A stretch of DNA of 64,000 nucleotides. Source: Marinobacter sp. Arc7-DN-1 (GTDB lineage Bacteria > Pseudomonadota > Gammaproteobacteria > Pseudomonadales > Oleiphilaceae). Of the stretch, positions 52,738 to 62,155 are shown piece by piece. Each line of letters opens with the position of its first letter. The first letter of the stretch is position 1. Where the stretch lies: NCBI RefSeq assembly GCF_003441595.1, contig NZ_CP031848.1, positions 1,736,001-1,800,000 on the forward strand. The letters are read 5' to 3'. The position numbers and the translations under genes are program-made. The notes beneath the pieces were generated by a model. It worked only from the letters and a program-made list of their open reading frames with translations, did no database searches and had not been told where the DNA came from.

Positions 52738-55700
52738 ATGTTTAACCGAATCATTGATTGGGCGGTCACCAACCGGTTGCTCGTGGTAATAGCGCTTATC
52801 ACACTGACGGTCAGTGCCGTTTTTATTATTCCCAAACTGAACCTGGATGCCTTTCCGGATGTGACCAACGTGCAGGTGTCGGTGAATACCGAGGCGCCAG
52901 GGCTCGCCGCCGAAGAGGTGGAGCAGCTCATAACTTACCCCATCGAAGCAGTGATGTATGCCCTGCCTGACGTCGAGGAAGTGCGCTCCATTTCCAAGAC
53001 CGGCTTGTCTGGCGTCACCGTGGTATTCAGGGGCGGCACGGACATCTATTTTGCCCGGCAACTGGTGTTTGAGCGGCTTCAGGCCGCCAGGGAGCTGATT
53101 CCCGATGGGGTTGGCACGCCGGAAATGGGACCGAATACCTCCGGCCTCGGTCAGGTCTATCAGTATCTGCTGGTGGCCGAACCGGGCGCGGGTTTTGATG
53201 CCATGGCCCTGCGCAGCCTCAATGACTGGGTGGTAAAGCTGCTGCTGATCCCGGCCGAGGGCGTGACCGATGTACTCTCTTTCGGCGGTGAGGTGCGCCA
53301 GTACCAGGTCAACCTGAACCCATCCCGGCTATTGGCTTACGGCCTCAGCCAGGACGACATTATGGCGGCGCTGGAGCGCAACAACACCAATGTCGGCGGC
53401 TGGTATATGAACCGGGGCCAGGAGCAACTGGTGATCCGGGGTACCGGCTGGCTGGATCATGGCGGGCAGGGGCTGGAGCAGATTCGCCAGGTGCCGCTGA
53501 AAACCGTGGACGGCACCACCATCACCGTAGCCGACGTGGCTCAGGTGGCGCTGGGCAGCGAGATCCGCCAGGGCGCGGTGACCATGACTCGCAAAAATGC
53601 CGTCGGCGAGGTGGAGAATCTCGGCGAGGTGGTGTCCGGAATCGTGCTCAAGCGCATGGGGGCCAATACCAAGGCGACCATCGACGGAATCAATGACCGC
53701 ATCGGGCGTATCAACCAGGCATTGCCCGAAGGTGTCCGCTTCGAGGCATTTTACGACCAGGCCGATTTAATCACCCAGGCGGTGCGGACCGTCGTCAATG
53801 CCCTGTTGCTGGCTTTCGTTTTCATCGTGGTGATCCTCGCGCTGTTCCTGATGAACCTGCGCGCCACTTTTCTGGTGTTGATCTCAATCCCGATCTCAAT
53901 TGGTATCGCCTTGATGGTTATGTCGTGGTTTGGCCTGTCAGCGAATCTGATGTCCCTGGGAGGGATCGCGGTGGCCATCGGGATGTTGGTGGACGGCTCT
54001 GTGGTGATGGTGGAGAACATGTTTAAACATCTGACCCACCCGGATGCAGAGCATGAAACCCATAGAAAAGCGCTGGTGAGTTCCGATGACGAAGACCCGG
54101 CTGATGCAGCCCATGACCGCCACGGCATTGCCTTGCGCCTGCAGGAGGCCGGCAAGGAGGTGGCCCGCCCCATCTTTTTCGCGACCGCCATCATTCTGGT
54201 GGTTTTCATGCCGCTGTTCAGTTTCGAGGGTGTCGAAGCCAAGCTGTTTCAACCCATGGCCATCAGTATCATGCTGGCCATGCTCTCCGCGGTTTTGGTG
54301 GCCCTGATCATCGTGCCAGCATTAGCGACCTACCTCTTTCGCAGCGGGGTCCGGCAACGCGAGAGCTTCGTATTGAGGCCGCTCGATTTGCTCTATCGCA
54401 AGGGTTTAACCTGGGCGATGGGGCACGGCAAACTGGTGGTGGGTATTGCCGTTGTCATGGTGGTGTCCGCCGCGCTGGTCCTGCCCCGCCTGGGCACCGA
54501 GTTCGTGCCGGAACTGGAGGAAGGCACCATCAACCTGCGCGTGACACTCGCCCCCTCCTCCAGCCTGGACACCGCGCTGGAAGTGGCCCCCAGGCTGGAG
54601 GCCATGCTGATGGAGTTCCCGGAGGTCACCTATGCCCTGTCGCGTATTGGCCGGGCTGAAATCGGTGGCGATCCTGAACCCGTCAACAATATTGAGATAT
54701 ATATCGGCCTCAAACCGGTGCCGGAATGGACCAGCGCCGACAACCGCTATGAACTCCAGTCGTTGATGGAGCAGAAACTGGAGCAACACCCGGGCTTGCT
54801 GTTCAACTTCTCGCAACCTATCGCAACCCGCGTGGATGAGTTGCTGTCGGGTGTCAAAGCACAGCTTGCCATCAAACTGTTTGGGCCTGATCTCACCGTG
54901 CTGGCCGAGAAGGGCCAGGCCATTGAAGCGGTGGTTAAGGAAATAGCAGGTGCCCGCGATGTGGCCATGGAACAAATCGCCGGTGAGTCGCAACTGGTGG
55001 TGAAACCGGATCGCCGTGCCTTGTCCCGTTACGGCCTGGCTGTGGGCGACGTGATGGAGCTGGTGCGCGAAGGGCTGGGTGGCGCCAGTGCCGGCCAGAT
55101 CATCAATGGTAACGAACGCTACGATATCTATGTCCGCCTCGCCGAACGTTTTCGCGAGAACCGCGAAGCCATTGCCGACCTGCGCTTACAGGCCCCGTCG
55201 GGTGCCTGGGTGCGCCTCGGAGATGTGGCCGCGGTCGGTATCGCATCGGGACCGCCACAGGTGCGTCGTGATGACGTACAGCGCCGGGTGGTGATACAAG
55301 CCAATGTCCAGGGGCGCGACATGGGCAGTGTGGTCGCAGATATTCGTCAGGCGATTGCCGGGCAGGTGGATCTGCCAACCGGCTATTCCGTGGATATCGG
55401 AGGCCAGTTCGAGAACCAGCAGCGGGCCCAAAAACGCTTATCACTGGTGGTGCCGGTTTCGCTGGGACTGATCGCCTTGCTGCTCTATTTTGCCTTTGGC
55501 TCGGTTGGCCAGGCCATGCTGATCCTGGTGAATGTTCCGCTGGCCGTGATTGGCGGCGTATTTTCACTCTGGGTTTCCGGCCAGTACCTGTCAGTGCCCA
55601 GTTCCGTGGGCTTCATTACCCTGTTCGGTGTCGCCGTGCTGAACGGGGTCGTCATGGTGGAAAGCATCAACCAACGGATTGCGGACGGTCTGACCATTGC

Positions 55701-55935
55701 CGATGCCGTGTTTGACGGGGCCGTTTCAAGACTTCGGCCGGTGTTGATGACCGCCATCACCTCGGCGCTGGGGCTAATCCCCATGCTGCTCTCCAATGGC
55801 GTTGGTGCGGAAATACAAAAGCCTTTGGCCAGTGTCATCGTGGGCGGGTTGGTGACAGCCACGTTTTTGACACTGTTTGTCTTGCCGGTGTTGTTTGCCT
55901 GGTTTTCAAAAGGCAGGTTAAAGGACAGGGAATAA
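52738..55935 (+). CDS. czcA: CzcA-type heavy-metal RND pump
   Basis: A 1065-residue HME-RND permease. The fourth helix GMLVDGSVVMVENMFKHL carries the DxxxxxE proton path typical of the divalent-cation (Zn/Co/Cd or Ni) branch, where the CusA copy reads GAMIDGAIVLIENMHKHM. An acidic insert after this helix (SSDDEDPADAAHDRHG) is longer than usual. AGGAG precedes the ATG. The exact metals cannot be told from sequence. Confidence 0.92.
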   Translation: MFNRIIDWAVTNRLLVVIALITLTVSAVFIIPKLNLDAFPDVTNVQVSVNTEAPGLAAEEVEQLITYPIEAVMYALPDVEEVRSISKTGLSGVTVVFRGGTDIYFARQLVFERLQAARELIPDGVGTPEMGPNTSGLGQVYQYLLVAEPGAGFDAMALRSLNDWVVKLLLIPAEGVTDVLSFGGEVRQYQVNLNPSRLLAYGLSQDDIMAALERNNTNVGGWYMNRGQEQLVIRGTGWLDHGGQGLEQIRQVPLKTVDGTTITVADVAQVALGSEIRQGAVTMTRKNAVGEVENLGEVVSGIVLKRMGANTKATIDGINDRIGRINQALPEGVRFEAFYDQADLITQAVRTVVNALLLAFVFIVVILALFLMNLRATFLVLISIPISIGIALMVMSWFGLSANLMSLGGIAVAIGMLVDGSVVMVENMFKHLTHPDAEHETHRKALVSSDDEDPADAAHDRHGIALRLQEAGKEVARPIFFATAIILVVFMPLFSFEGVEAKLFQPMAISIMLAMLSAVLVALIIVPALATYLFRSGVRQRESFVLRPLDLLYRKGLTWAMGHGKLVVGIAVVMVVSAALVLPRLGTEFVPELEEGTINLRVTLAPSSSLDTALEVAPRLEAMLMEFPEVTYALSRIGRAEIGGDPEPVNNIEIYIGLKPVPEWTSADNRYELQSLMEQKLEQHPGLLFNFSQPIATRVDELLSGVKAQLAIKLFGPDLTVLAEKGQAIEAVVKEIAGARDVAMEQIAGESQLVVKPDRRALSRYGLAVGDVMELVREGLGGASAGQIINGNERYDIYVRLAERFRENREAIADLRLQAPSGAWVRLGDVAAVGIASGPPQVRRDDVQRRVVIQANVQGRDMGSVVADIRQAIAGQVDLPTGYSVDIGGQFENQQRAQKRLSLVVPVSLGLIALLLYFAFGSVGQAMLILVNVPLAVIGGVFSLWVSGQYLSVPSSVGFITLFGVAVLNGVVMVESINQRIADGLTIADAVFDGAVSRLRPVLMTAITSALGLIPMLLSNGVGAEIQKPLASVIVGGLVTATFLTLFVLPVLFAWFSKGRLKDRE

Positions 55936-55943
55936 ACCTTTGA

Positions 55944-55974
55944 GCCTGCTGCTGCCGTTCCGGTGGCGGCAGGC
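55944..55974 (+). terminator. Hairpin after czcA
   Basis: GCCTGCTGC pairs with GCGGCAGGC around a 13-base loop, ten bases after the czcA stop, followed by CTGTTT. It is a modest terminator. Confidence 0.4.
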
Positions 55975-56066
55975 CTGTTTGCCATCAATCCACGCGGGGT
56001 ATACCCGGGTATCCGCCCGCCATGGTCGGGTTATGGGTCGCCGGTTCAGGCCCTGCGCCGGCCCGG

Positions 56067-57140
56067 TCAATGAGACTGGATCGAAATCTGATGGCCGGTG
56101 CCATTCAGCGCAATCTCGTCAATAATTTCAAGGGATGCCGGATCGAGCACCCAAAGCCTGCCTTCGGCACGACTGGTAACCAGCAGGCGGCCATTGCCGG
56201 GAGATACCGCCAGATGGTAGGGGGCCGGCGCCAGTGACACGCTGTGGCGGGTCCCGCTGGCAAGATCGATCCGGACGACCCGGTCGCCGCCCTTACTGGT
56301 TGCGTACAGTATCCCGCCGTCGGCGCTCAGGCCAACGCCATGAGATTCCGCCCCGACATCATACCTTGCCGCCACGGCGCCTTTGGAAAGCTCCAGGGCA
56401 ACAACCTGGCCCGCGTCGACATCATTGACATAAAGCCGTTCGTTGCCGGGGGCGAGCACCATATGCTCCGGACTACCGCCAACCCGAAGATTGCGTTTGA
56501 CGAACCAATGCCGGGTATCCACTTCGCTGACCGTGCCGTTGCCGGTATTGCTGACCAGCAGGGACTGACCGTTGTCGGTCGCTGCCAAGTAGTTGGGCGC
56601 CGGGCCCGTCGCCACGGTTTCAACCAGCTGTCCGGACTCCAGGTCAACCACACTGATACCGCCGCCCATGGGATGCGTGGAAACAGCGTAGCGACCGTCA
56701 GGGGTCACCAGGACATGGTGCACCGGCCCAGGCACCTCCAGCGTGCGGGCAATCGCGTTCGTGGAGGTATCGACAACATAGATCCGACCGGTATTGGCGT
56801 CTTCCGGAGTTGCAGCGGGCGCACCACCCCCATGATGGGCGGCATGTTCGTCTTCCGTCACGCCCTCCGGGCGACTGACCGGTTCCTGGCTGTCGTGAGC
56901 GGTCAGGCTGCCGGCAACCAGATAGCGGCCATCGGGTGTCAGTGCCGAGCCATGGGTATTGATGGTCCCGCTGATCGTCGACGTTATCTGGTAACTTTCC
57001 AGATCAATAACGCCCACGGAATCCGCCGTCCCCATGGGTACGAATGCCCGGGCACTGTCTCCCATCGCCGTCAGGGATAGGCTCATCAGGACAGTGGCTA
57101 CCAGCGAGGAGCGCCACCGGTTACGCGCCTGGAGTTTCAT
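56067..57140 (-). CDS. Periplasmic YncE/YVTN-type beta-propeller protein
   Basis: A 357-residue secreted protein (signal about 1-32). Its repeats, such as GVIDLESYQITSTI, GRIYVVDTSTNAIARTLEVP and GGISVVDLESGQLVETV, are blades of a seven-bladed YVTN propeller, the fold of YncE and cytochrome d1-like proteins without heme motifs. An insert EDEHAAHHGGG could bind metal. It is last in an operon with an HMA-like protein and DUF302, downstream of a copper-type box, so a part in copper handling is inferred. GGAGG precedes the ATG. Confidence 0.8.
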   Translation of the reverse strand: MKLQARNRWRSSLVATVLMSLSLTAMGDSARAFVPMGTADSVGVIDLESYQITSTISGTINTHGSALTPDGRYLVAGSLTAHDSQEPVSRPEGVTEDEHAAHHGGGAPAATPEDANTGRIYVVDTSTNAIARTLEVPGPVHHVLVTPDGRYAVSTHPMGGGISVVDLESGQLVETVATGPAPNYLAATDNGQSLLVSNTGNGTVSEVDTRHWFVKRNLRVGGSPEHMVLAPGNERLYVNDVDAGQVVALELSKGAVAARYDVGAESHGVGLSADGGILYATSKGGDRVVRIDLASGTRHSVSLAPAPYHLAVSPGNGRLLVTSRAEGRLWVLDPASLEIIDEIALNGTGHQISIQSH

Positions 57141-57193
57141 AAAACCACCTCCTCAGGTCAGGATACAACGGGAATCAGATCTCTCTCGGTCAC

Positions 57194-57580
57194 TCAAATC
57201 GATTCAACAACCTTTAAAAGCATTTCCCTGACTTTTCCAGCAACCTGCTTGAGCTCGTCGTTATCAATAGCGGTCATGGAAGCCACGGGGTCTATCGCGC
57301 TGACCTCGATACCCTCCACAACTTCGCGAAGAATGACGTTACACGGCAGCATCGCGCCGACACGAGGCTCCACGCCAATGGCTTCCCAGGCCATACCTGG
57401 ATTACAGGCCCCGAGAATCCGGTACGCAGACATATCCTTGTCCAGCTTTTTCTTCATCGTGGCCTTGACGTCAATTTCCGTCAGCACCCCGAAGCCGTGA
57501 TCGGTAAGCGCCTGACGCGTTCGTTTGTCCACCTCCTCGAAACCCACATTGCTGACAAGTCGATTGATAGTGTATGACAT
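57194..57580 (-). CDS. DUF302 family protein
   Basis: A 128-residue soluble protein of the DUF302 family. The family block is FGVLTEIDVKATMKKKLD, then YRILGACNPGMAWEAI with a conserved Cys and MLPCNVILRE with a second. DUF302 proteins often sit in metal-resistance and copper clusters; their activity is not known. AGGAGG lies before ATG 57580. It is the middle gene of the three-gene operon. Confidence 0.88.
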   Translation of the reverse strand: MSYTINRLVSNVGFEEVDKRTRQALTDHGFGVLTEIDVKATMKKKLDKDMSAYRILGACNPGMAWEAIGVEPRVGAMLPCNVILREVVEGIEVSAIDPVASMTAIDNDELKQVAGKVREMLLKVVESI

Positions 57581-57591
57581 ACAACCTCCTG

Positions 57592-57945
57592 TTATTTTTT
57601 CATGGGTGGAATTTTAGAACAGCAAAACGGCTCATGCTTGGCATTGGCCCGGACGTTGTCGTCCGTATAGCGATACCACGCCAGTTTCCGCCGGGTCCAC
57701 CAGCCCGCTTTCAACCGGCCTCCATGGAGCTCGATCAGCTCCAGCAGCTCATCGGTGGACCAATGGGTCCCATCGAAGGTGACATGCAGCTGGTTGCCCG
57801 GTTTGCGCTCGGCAAAATCGACGCAGGGATGGTGGTTGAGTTCGTGGATAAAATCGTCCCACTCACTCTCGCCAAGGTCTTCGACGGTCAGTTTTCGGCG
57901 CAACAGAAACTGCGCCTGATTACTTGCTTTGTGTGCTTTGGTCAT
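57592..57945 (-). CDS. Hypothetical HMA-like protein of the copper cluster
   Basis: A 117-residue soluble protein. RRKLTVEDLGESEWDDFIHE, then QLHVTFDGTHWSTDELLELI, has the beta-alpha-beta pattern of a heavy-metal-associated domain but no CxxC. Two cysteines lie at the very end (EPFCCSKIPP) and could bind metal. I do not recognise a named family. It heads an operon with DUF302 and the propeller and is preceded by the TTCAG direct repeat, which ties it to the copper regulon. Confidence 0.7.
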   Translation of the reverse strand: MTKAHKASNQAQFLLRRKLTVEDLGESEWDDFIHELNHHPCVDFAERKPGNQLHVTFDGTHWSTDELLELIELHGGRLKAGWWTRRKLAWYRYTDDNVRANAKHEPFCCSKIPPMKK

Positions 57946-57996
57946 GGGAGTGCACCTCGTTGCCTCGCTACCTACCCTCTATCACACCATGCCAAC

Positions 57997-58012
57997 CTGA
58001 ACTGCGACTGAA
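57997..58012 (-). promoter_or_regulatory. Direct-repeat operator upstream of the DUF302 operon
   Basis: On the minus strand TTCAGTCGCAGTTCAG, the TTCAG-N6-TTCAG box, 52 bases before the start of the HMA-like gene. It sits between the copB terminator and that gene, so the three-gene unit has its own promoter. Confidence 0.75.
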
Positions 58013-58064
58013 TACAGGTGGAAATTCCAGGTGGACTTGACCCAGATCAAAGTGTAGACAGAAA

Positions 58065-58092
58065 CGGGCCCGGGGAGTATCCCGGGCCCGTC
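58065..58092 (-). terminator. Terminator after copB
   Basis: ACGGGCCCGGG / CCCGGGCCCGT is a perfect 11-bp stem with a 6-base loop. On the minus strand it is followed by TTCTGTC. It ends the cupredoxin-copA-copB transcript. Confidence 0.7.
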
Positions 58093-58102
58093 AGCCCCAC
58101 GA

Positions 58103-58852
58103 TCAGAACGCGATGCGGGCGCCGATCACGGCAAACCAGTCTTCCGTACCACCGCCCCCGGCTTTGGCGAAATCCGCGGTATCGCCGTACTTGCGCTCGT
58201 GCACCACACCCACATAGGGCGAGAACGTGCGGTCAATCAGGTCATAACTCAACCTGAGGCCGGTTTCGGTGGACACCAACCCCTTGCCGACGCCAATTTC
58301 CCGGTCCTCGCTGAACGCTACCGTCGCATCCAGAGTCGCATACAGGATCCAGTAGTTGGTCAACAGCCACTCGTATTCGGCATCCAGGTCGGCGGATGTG
58401 TCGCCCTCGTCACTCATGTACAGGTTCGCATCGATCTCAAACCACTGGGGCGCCAGCCCGACAACACCGAGCACCGCGTACGTCCGGTCCGGACCCTCGG
58501 GCGTGTCGAACCGGACGCCGGCTTTGGCATCAAAGAACCTGGAAATCGGCACCTGCCCCACCAGCTGATTTTCCAGTGATTCGTAGGCCCGCTCCTCCAG
58601 GCTGTACTCACCTTTTGAAATCCACCGGAGTTTCAGATCGTCGGTGCCGTAGAAGGAATCCGCATCCCAGACTCCCAGCTCCTCATCATCGTCACTGTAG
58701 CGGTATTCAAACTCCTCCAACTGCACACCCCAGGTCGTGAGCGGCTGCTTACGCGCGGTGGTGTCGGAAATCATCTCCTGAGCCGCTAACGCGGTTGGGA
58801 AGCCGATCGAAACAAGCAGGCTCACGGCACCCAGGAATCGGATACGGCTCAT
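58103..58852 (-). CDS. copB: CopB-type outer membrane copper resistance protein
   Basis: A 249-residue outer membrane barrel of the CopB/PcoB family. Signal peptide about 1-24 (ending ALAAQ), then [14 protein letters not shown] and [20 protein letters not shown], and a C-terminal [12 protein letters not shown]. The Met/His-rich N-terminal segment found in many CopB proteins is absent, so this is a short form. It overlaps copA by 4 bases. Confidence 0.9.
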   Translation of the reverse strand: MSRIRFLGAVSLLVSIGFPTALAAQEMISDTTARKQPLTTWGVQLEEFEYRYSDDDEELGVWDADSFYGTDDLKLRWISKGEYSLEERAYESLENQLVGQVPISRFFDAKAGVRFDTPEGPDRTYAVLGVVGLAPQWFEIDANLYMSDEGDTSADLDAEYEWLLTNYWILYATLDATVAFSEDREIGVGKGLVSTETGLRLSYDLIDRTFSPYVGVVHERKYGDTADFAKAGGGGTEDWFAVIGARIAF

Positions 58853-60630
58853 GCATCACCTCCTTCTTCGGTCGTGGCGTCTGCCTTTGCCTGAGCCGAC
58901 TCCGGGCCACCCTCAACAATCACCTTGCGGAACATACCGGCTGCCGCGTGATAGGACAGGTGACAATGGAAGGCCCACTGCCCGGGTTCATCAACCTCGG
59001 TTTCCATATAAACTGTGGTTCCGGGCTGTACGCTGACAGTGTGCTTGATGGGATTCCACTGGCCTGCACCGACCTCGAGAATGGACCACATACCGTGAAG
59101 GTGCATAGGGTGGGTCATCATGGTTTCGTTCACAAACTTGAAGCGGACTCGCTCACCGTACTGGAGACGAATCGGATCCGCATCCTCGTACTTAACGCCG
59201 TTGATGCTCCAGATATAGCGCTCCATGTTGCCGGTCAGTCGAAGCTCGATTTCCCGGGTCGGTTCCCGGTCTTCATACAGCGGGTTTTGAGCTTTCAGGT
59301 CTGCATAGGACAGGAATTTGCCGCCATTCGCCGCCACGGGCACAAGGCCACTGCCCTTCGCGTAGAACGGATCGCTCGCGCCACCTTTGGGCATCTCCAT
59401 GGAACCGTGGTCCATGCCCGCCATGCCCGAATGATCCATCTCCTGCATGTTCGAATGATCCATACCGGCCATACCGGAGTGATCCATCCCCTTCATGGAC
59501 GGGTCGCCCATGCCGGACATGCCGTCGGTACCGCTCATATCCATACTGCCGTGGTCCATGCCAGCCATGCTACCGTGGTCCATACCGGGCATGCCGCCCA
59601 TATCGGCCATGGTCAGGCGCGCAGGCTCACGCAGTTGGGGAACGGCGGCTTCCATTCCTTCTTCCGGAGCCAGCGTTGCTCTTGCATAGCCCGAACGGCC
59701 CATGGACTCAGCGAAGATGGTGTAGGCCTGCGCCTCCCTGGGCCGGACAATGACATCGTAGGTTTCTGCCACGCCGATCCGGAATTCGGCGACATTGACC
59801 GGCTGTACGTTATTGCCGTCTGCCTGCACAACCGTCATATCCAGGCCGGGAATCCGAACGTCAAAATACGTCATCGCCGAGGAGTTGATGAAACGCAGCC
59901 GGACGCGCTCCCCCGGTTCGAAGAGGCCGGTCCAGTTCTGCTCCGGCCCCTTGCCGTTGATCAGACCGGTAAAGCCCTGCAAGTCCTCGACATCCGCTTT
60001 CATCATGCGCATGTTACCCCAGGCCATCCGGTCCCGGACTGTGCTCATCAGTCCGTTTTCAGAAACGTCCGAAAAAAACTCACCCACCGTTTGCTGCTTG
60101 CGGTTGTAGTAATCGGGTATCATTTTCAGGTTCCGCATGATGCGGTCACCGGAGTGCGGGTGTTTGTCGGTCAGCTGAACCACGTACTCACGGTCGTAAC
60201 GGAACGGCTCACGCCCCTCGGGTTCGATGACAATGGCACCGTAAGCACCGTCAGGCTCCTGGAAGCCGGAGTGGCTGTGAAACCAGTAGGTACCCGTCTG
60301 CTGGATGGGAAACTGGTAGGTAAAGGTTTCTCCCGGCCTGATTCCGGGGAAACTGATACCGGGCACGCCGTCCTGATCGAAGGGAAGGATCAGCCCGTGC
60401 CAGTGAATGGAGGTCATCTCATCGAGGTTATTGGTCACATTGATGGAAACCTCTTCGCCTTCCCTGAAGCGCAGAACCGGCCCGGGGGATTTGCCATTGT
60501 ATCCGATACCCGTTTTGACAAAGTCGCCGGTATCGATTTTTACCCGATCTACTGTCAGGCTGTATTCCCCTGCCAGGCCGATCACCGGCAACAGCAGAGC
60601 CGCAAGGCCTGCCAAAAGGGTTGTGTTCAT
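58849..60630 (-). CDS. copA: CopA-type multicopper oxidase
   Basis: A 593-residue periplasmic multicopper oxidase of the CopA/PcoA family that oxidises Cu(I) and binds copper. All copper motifs are present: [30 protein letters not shown] and FHCHLSYH. A Met-rich stretch (about residues 345-400) repeats [14 protein letters not shown] and MPGMDHGS. The signal peptide ([20 protein letters not shown]) has no twin-Arg motif, whereas most CopA proteins are Tat exported; an in-frame TAG seven codons upstream rules out a longer start. It follows the cupredoxin gene and overlaps copB. Confidence 0.95.
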   Translation of the reverse strand: MNTTLLAGLAALLLPVIGLAGEYSLTVDRVKIDTGDFVKTGIGYNGKSPGPVLRFREGEEVSINVTNNLDEMTSIHWHGLILPFDQDGVPGISFPGIRPGETFTYQFPIQQTGTYWFHSHSGFQEPDGAYGAIVIEPEGREPFRYDREYVVQLTDKHPHSGDRIMRNLKMIPDYYNRKQQTVGEFFSDVSENGLMSTVRDRMAWGNMRMMKADVEDLQGFTGLINGKGPEQNWTGLFEPGERVRLRFINSSAMTYFDVRIPGLDMTVVQADGNNVQPVNVAEFRIGVAETYDVIVRPREAQAYTIFAESMGRSGYARATLAPEEGMEAAVPQLREPARLTMADMGGMPGMDHGSMAGMDHGSMDMSGTDGMSGMGDPSMKGMDHSGMAGMDHSNMQEMDHSGMAGMDHGSMEMPKGGASDPFYAKGSGLVPVAANGGKFLSYADLKAQNPLYEDREPTREIELRLTGNMERYIWSINGVKYEDADPIRLQYGERVRFKFVNETMMTHPMHLHGMWSILEVGAGQWNPIKHTVSVQPGTTVYMETEVDEPGQWAFHCHLSYHAAAGMFRKVIVEGGPESAQAKADATTEEGGDA

Positions 60631-60672
60631 GGTTTTGATTTCTCCCGACTACAAAACAGTCTATGAGGAATG

Positions 60673-60706
60673 CCCGCCACGCCGACGATTTCGCCGGCGC
60701 GGCGGG
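60673..60706 (-). terminator. Hairpin between cupredoxin gene and copA
   Basis: A 14-bp stem with two G-T pairs (CCCGCCGCGCCGGC / GTCGGCGTGGCGGG on the minus strand) lies between the cupredoxin gene and copA. There is no T-run. It may reduce read-through so that more cupredoxin than CopA is made. Confidence 0.5.
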
Positions 60707-60726
60707 TACGATTGATCAGAAAGGGA

Positions 60727-61290
60727 TCAGTCGAAATCCACTTCGCCATACATGCCGGCCTGATAGTGCCCGGGCACGTTGCAGGCAAACTCGATATCGC
60801 CTTTATCGGAAAACTTCCAGACCACTTCCCTGCTCTGTCCCGGCTCCAGCAATACGCTGTTCGGATCGTTGTGTTTCATGGCCTTGCCATTCCCCATATC
60901 CATTTCCATCATCTCGTGGTTGAGCGTGCCGCCCTGGATAATCCCGTGCTCAACCATCATCATCATTTCCTTCTGATGGGCTTCGTGCATGGCGGGCGTG
61001 CCAATATTGAATTCGTGAACCAGGTTACCCTTGTTCTGCACCACGAAGCGCACGGTTTCCCCGGGCTTCACGTCAATCGAGTCCGGCTCGTAGTAGTTGT
61101 CATGCATTTCGACGGTGATTGTCCGGGAGGCTTCCGAGGCCTTTCCCGGTTCGCCGTTGCCGGCACCGTGCCCACCGCCGTGCCCGCCACCATGACTGTC
61201 GCCATGCCCGTCACCGTGAGCACCCGCTGCAAACGCCGTTGCGGACATCGAGATCGCGGCTGCCGCAACCAAGAACTTTGATGCTTTCAT
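60727..61290 (-). CDS. Periplasmic cupredoxin with His-rich N-terminus (CopI-like)
   Basis: A 187-residue secreted blue-copper-type protein. After the signal peptide (ending TAFAA) comes a Gly/His tract (HGDGHGDSHGGGHGG) and a plastocyanin-like domain with type 1 ligands: His in NLVHEFNIG, and Cys, His and Met in FACNVPGHYQAGM. An insert carries EMMMMVEHG and HEMMEMDMG, extra Met/His copper ligands. Such proteins protect the periplasm from copper. First gene of the copAB operon; its promoter has the TTCAG box. Confidence 0.9.
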   Translation of the reverse strand: MKASKFLVAAAAISMSATAFAAGAHGDGHGDSHGGGHGGGHGAGNGEPGKASEASRTITVEMHDNYYEPDSIDVKPGETVRFVVQNKGNLVHEFNIGTPAMHEAHQKEMMMMVEHGIIQGGTLNHEMMEMDMGNGKAMKHNDPNSVLLEPGQSREVVWKFSDKGDIEFACNVPGHYQAGMYGEVDFD

Positions 61291-61388
61291 CCCATCTTCT
61301 CCTGTAGTGATTTATAGTAAACGCCTGAGGCGTCTTGCCCCGAAAATTGAGCAATGTCCAGAATCGGTTGATACCATCACTCACCAAC

Positions 61389-61404
61389 CTGAATTCTTGC
61401 TGAA
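61389..61404 (-). promoter_or_regulatory. Direct-repeat operator of the cupredoxin-copAB operon
   Basis: On the minus strand TTCAGCAAGAATTCAG, followed by GTTGG as at 57997. It lies 99 bases before the cupredoxin ATG. Confidence 0.75.
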
Positions 61405-61423
61405 AATACCAAAATAATTATTA

Positions 61424-61439
61424 TTCAGGCTGAATTCAG
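61424..61439 (+). promoter_or_regulatory. Direct-repeat operator of the regulator genes
   Basis: TTCAGGCTGAATTCAG on the plus strand, 51 bases before the response regulator ATG. It is the divergent partner of the box at 61389 and suggests autoregulation. Confidence 0.75.
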
Positions 61440-61489
61440 GCGTTTCAGCGAGACTGCGCCGGTCATATTGCCACTGGAAAGGAACAACT

Positions 61490-62155
61490 ATGCGATTACT
61501 ATTGGTCGAAGATGATCGTTTGCTTTCACAAGGCCTCACACGCCAATTAGAGAAATCAGGGTTCAGTGTGGATGCCGCCTACACGGCGAAAGAGGCTATC
61601 GTTCTTGGCGAGCAGGAGGATTACCGGATAAGCATATTAGACCTGGGCTTGCCCGATGGTAACGGTCTGGATGTGCTGAAAAAATGGCGAGCGAACCGCG
61701 TCAGCTTTCCTGTATTGATTTTGACTGCAAGGGACGATTGGCACGATAGAGTCAATGGGCTGAAAGCCGGGGCGGACGACTACCTGGCGAAACCTTTCCA
61801 AACGGAAGAACTGATCGCCCGCCTTAACGCCATAGTGCGTCGAAGCGAAGGAAGAGTCCATTCCCTGGTAAAGGCCGGCCGCTTCGAGCTGGACGAGAAT
61901 CGCCAGAGCCTGAAACTGGAGGGAGGCACGGAACACCCCCTGACAGGCACCGAGTTCCGCCTGTTGCGCTGCCTCATGAGCCGGCCTGGCCAGGTTTTCT
62001 CGAAAGAGCAACTGATGGAACAGCTTTACAACCTTAATGACAACCCGAGTGAAAACGTTATCGAGGCCTATATCCGGAGGCTAAGGAAGCTGGTAGGCCC
62101 CAAAACCATCTCAACACGGCGCGGCCAGGGGTATCTGTTCAACGATGTTTCATAG
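61490..62155 (+). CDS. copR: OmpR/PhoP-family response regulator (CopR-like)
   Basis: A 221-residue regulator. The receiver domain has the acidic pocket Asp8-Asp9, phosphorylation site Asp51 (SILDLGLPDG) and Lys in DDYLAKPF. The winged-helix domain ends with VIEAYIRRLRKLVGPKTIST and RRGQGYLF. It is closest in style to PhoP/QseB; the name copR rests on its place next to copper genes and on the direct repeats upstream of them. It overlaps the kinase gene by 11 bases. Confidence 0.85.
   Translation: MRLLLVEDDRLLSQGLTRQLEKSGFSVDAAYTAKEAIVLGEQEDYRISILDLGLPDGNGLDVLKKWRANRVSFPVLILTARDDWHDRVNGLKAGADDYLAKPFQTEELIARLNAIVRRSEGRVHSLVKAGRFELDENRQSLKLEGGTEHPLTGTEFRLLRCLMSRPGQVFSKEQLMEQLYNLNDNPSENVIEAYIRRLRKLVGPKTISTRRGQGYLFNDVS

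Noticed and set aside
58795..60666. Very long plus-strand open frame (623 codons) opposite copA
   Set aside because: It mirrors copA, which has complete copper motifs; the antisense frame is open only because of GC-rich codon use and repeated Met/His codons.
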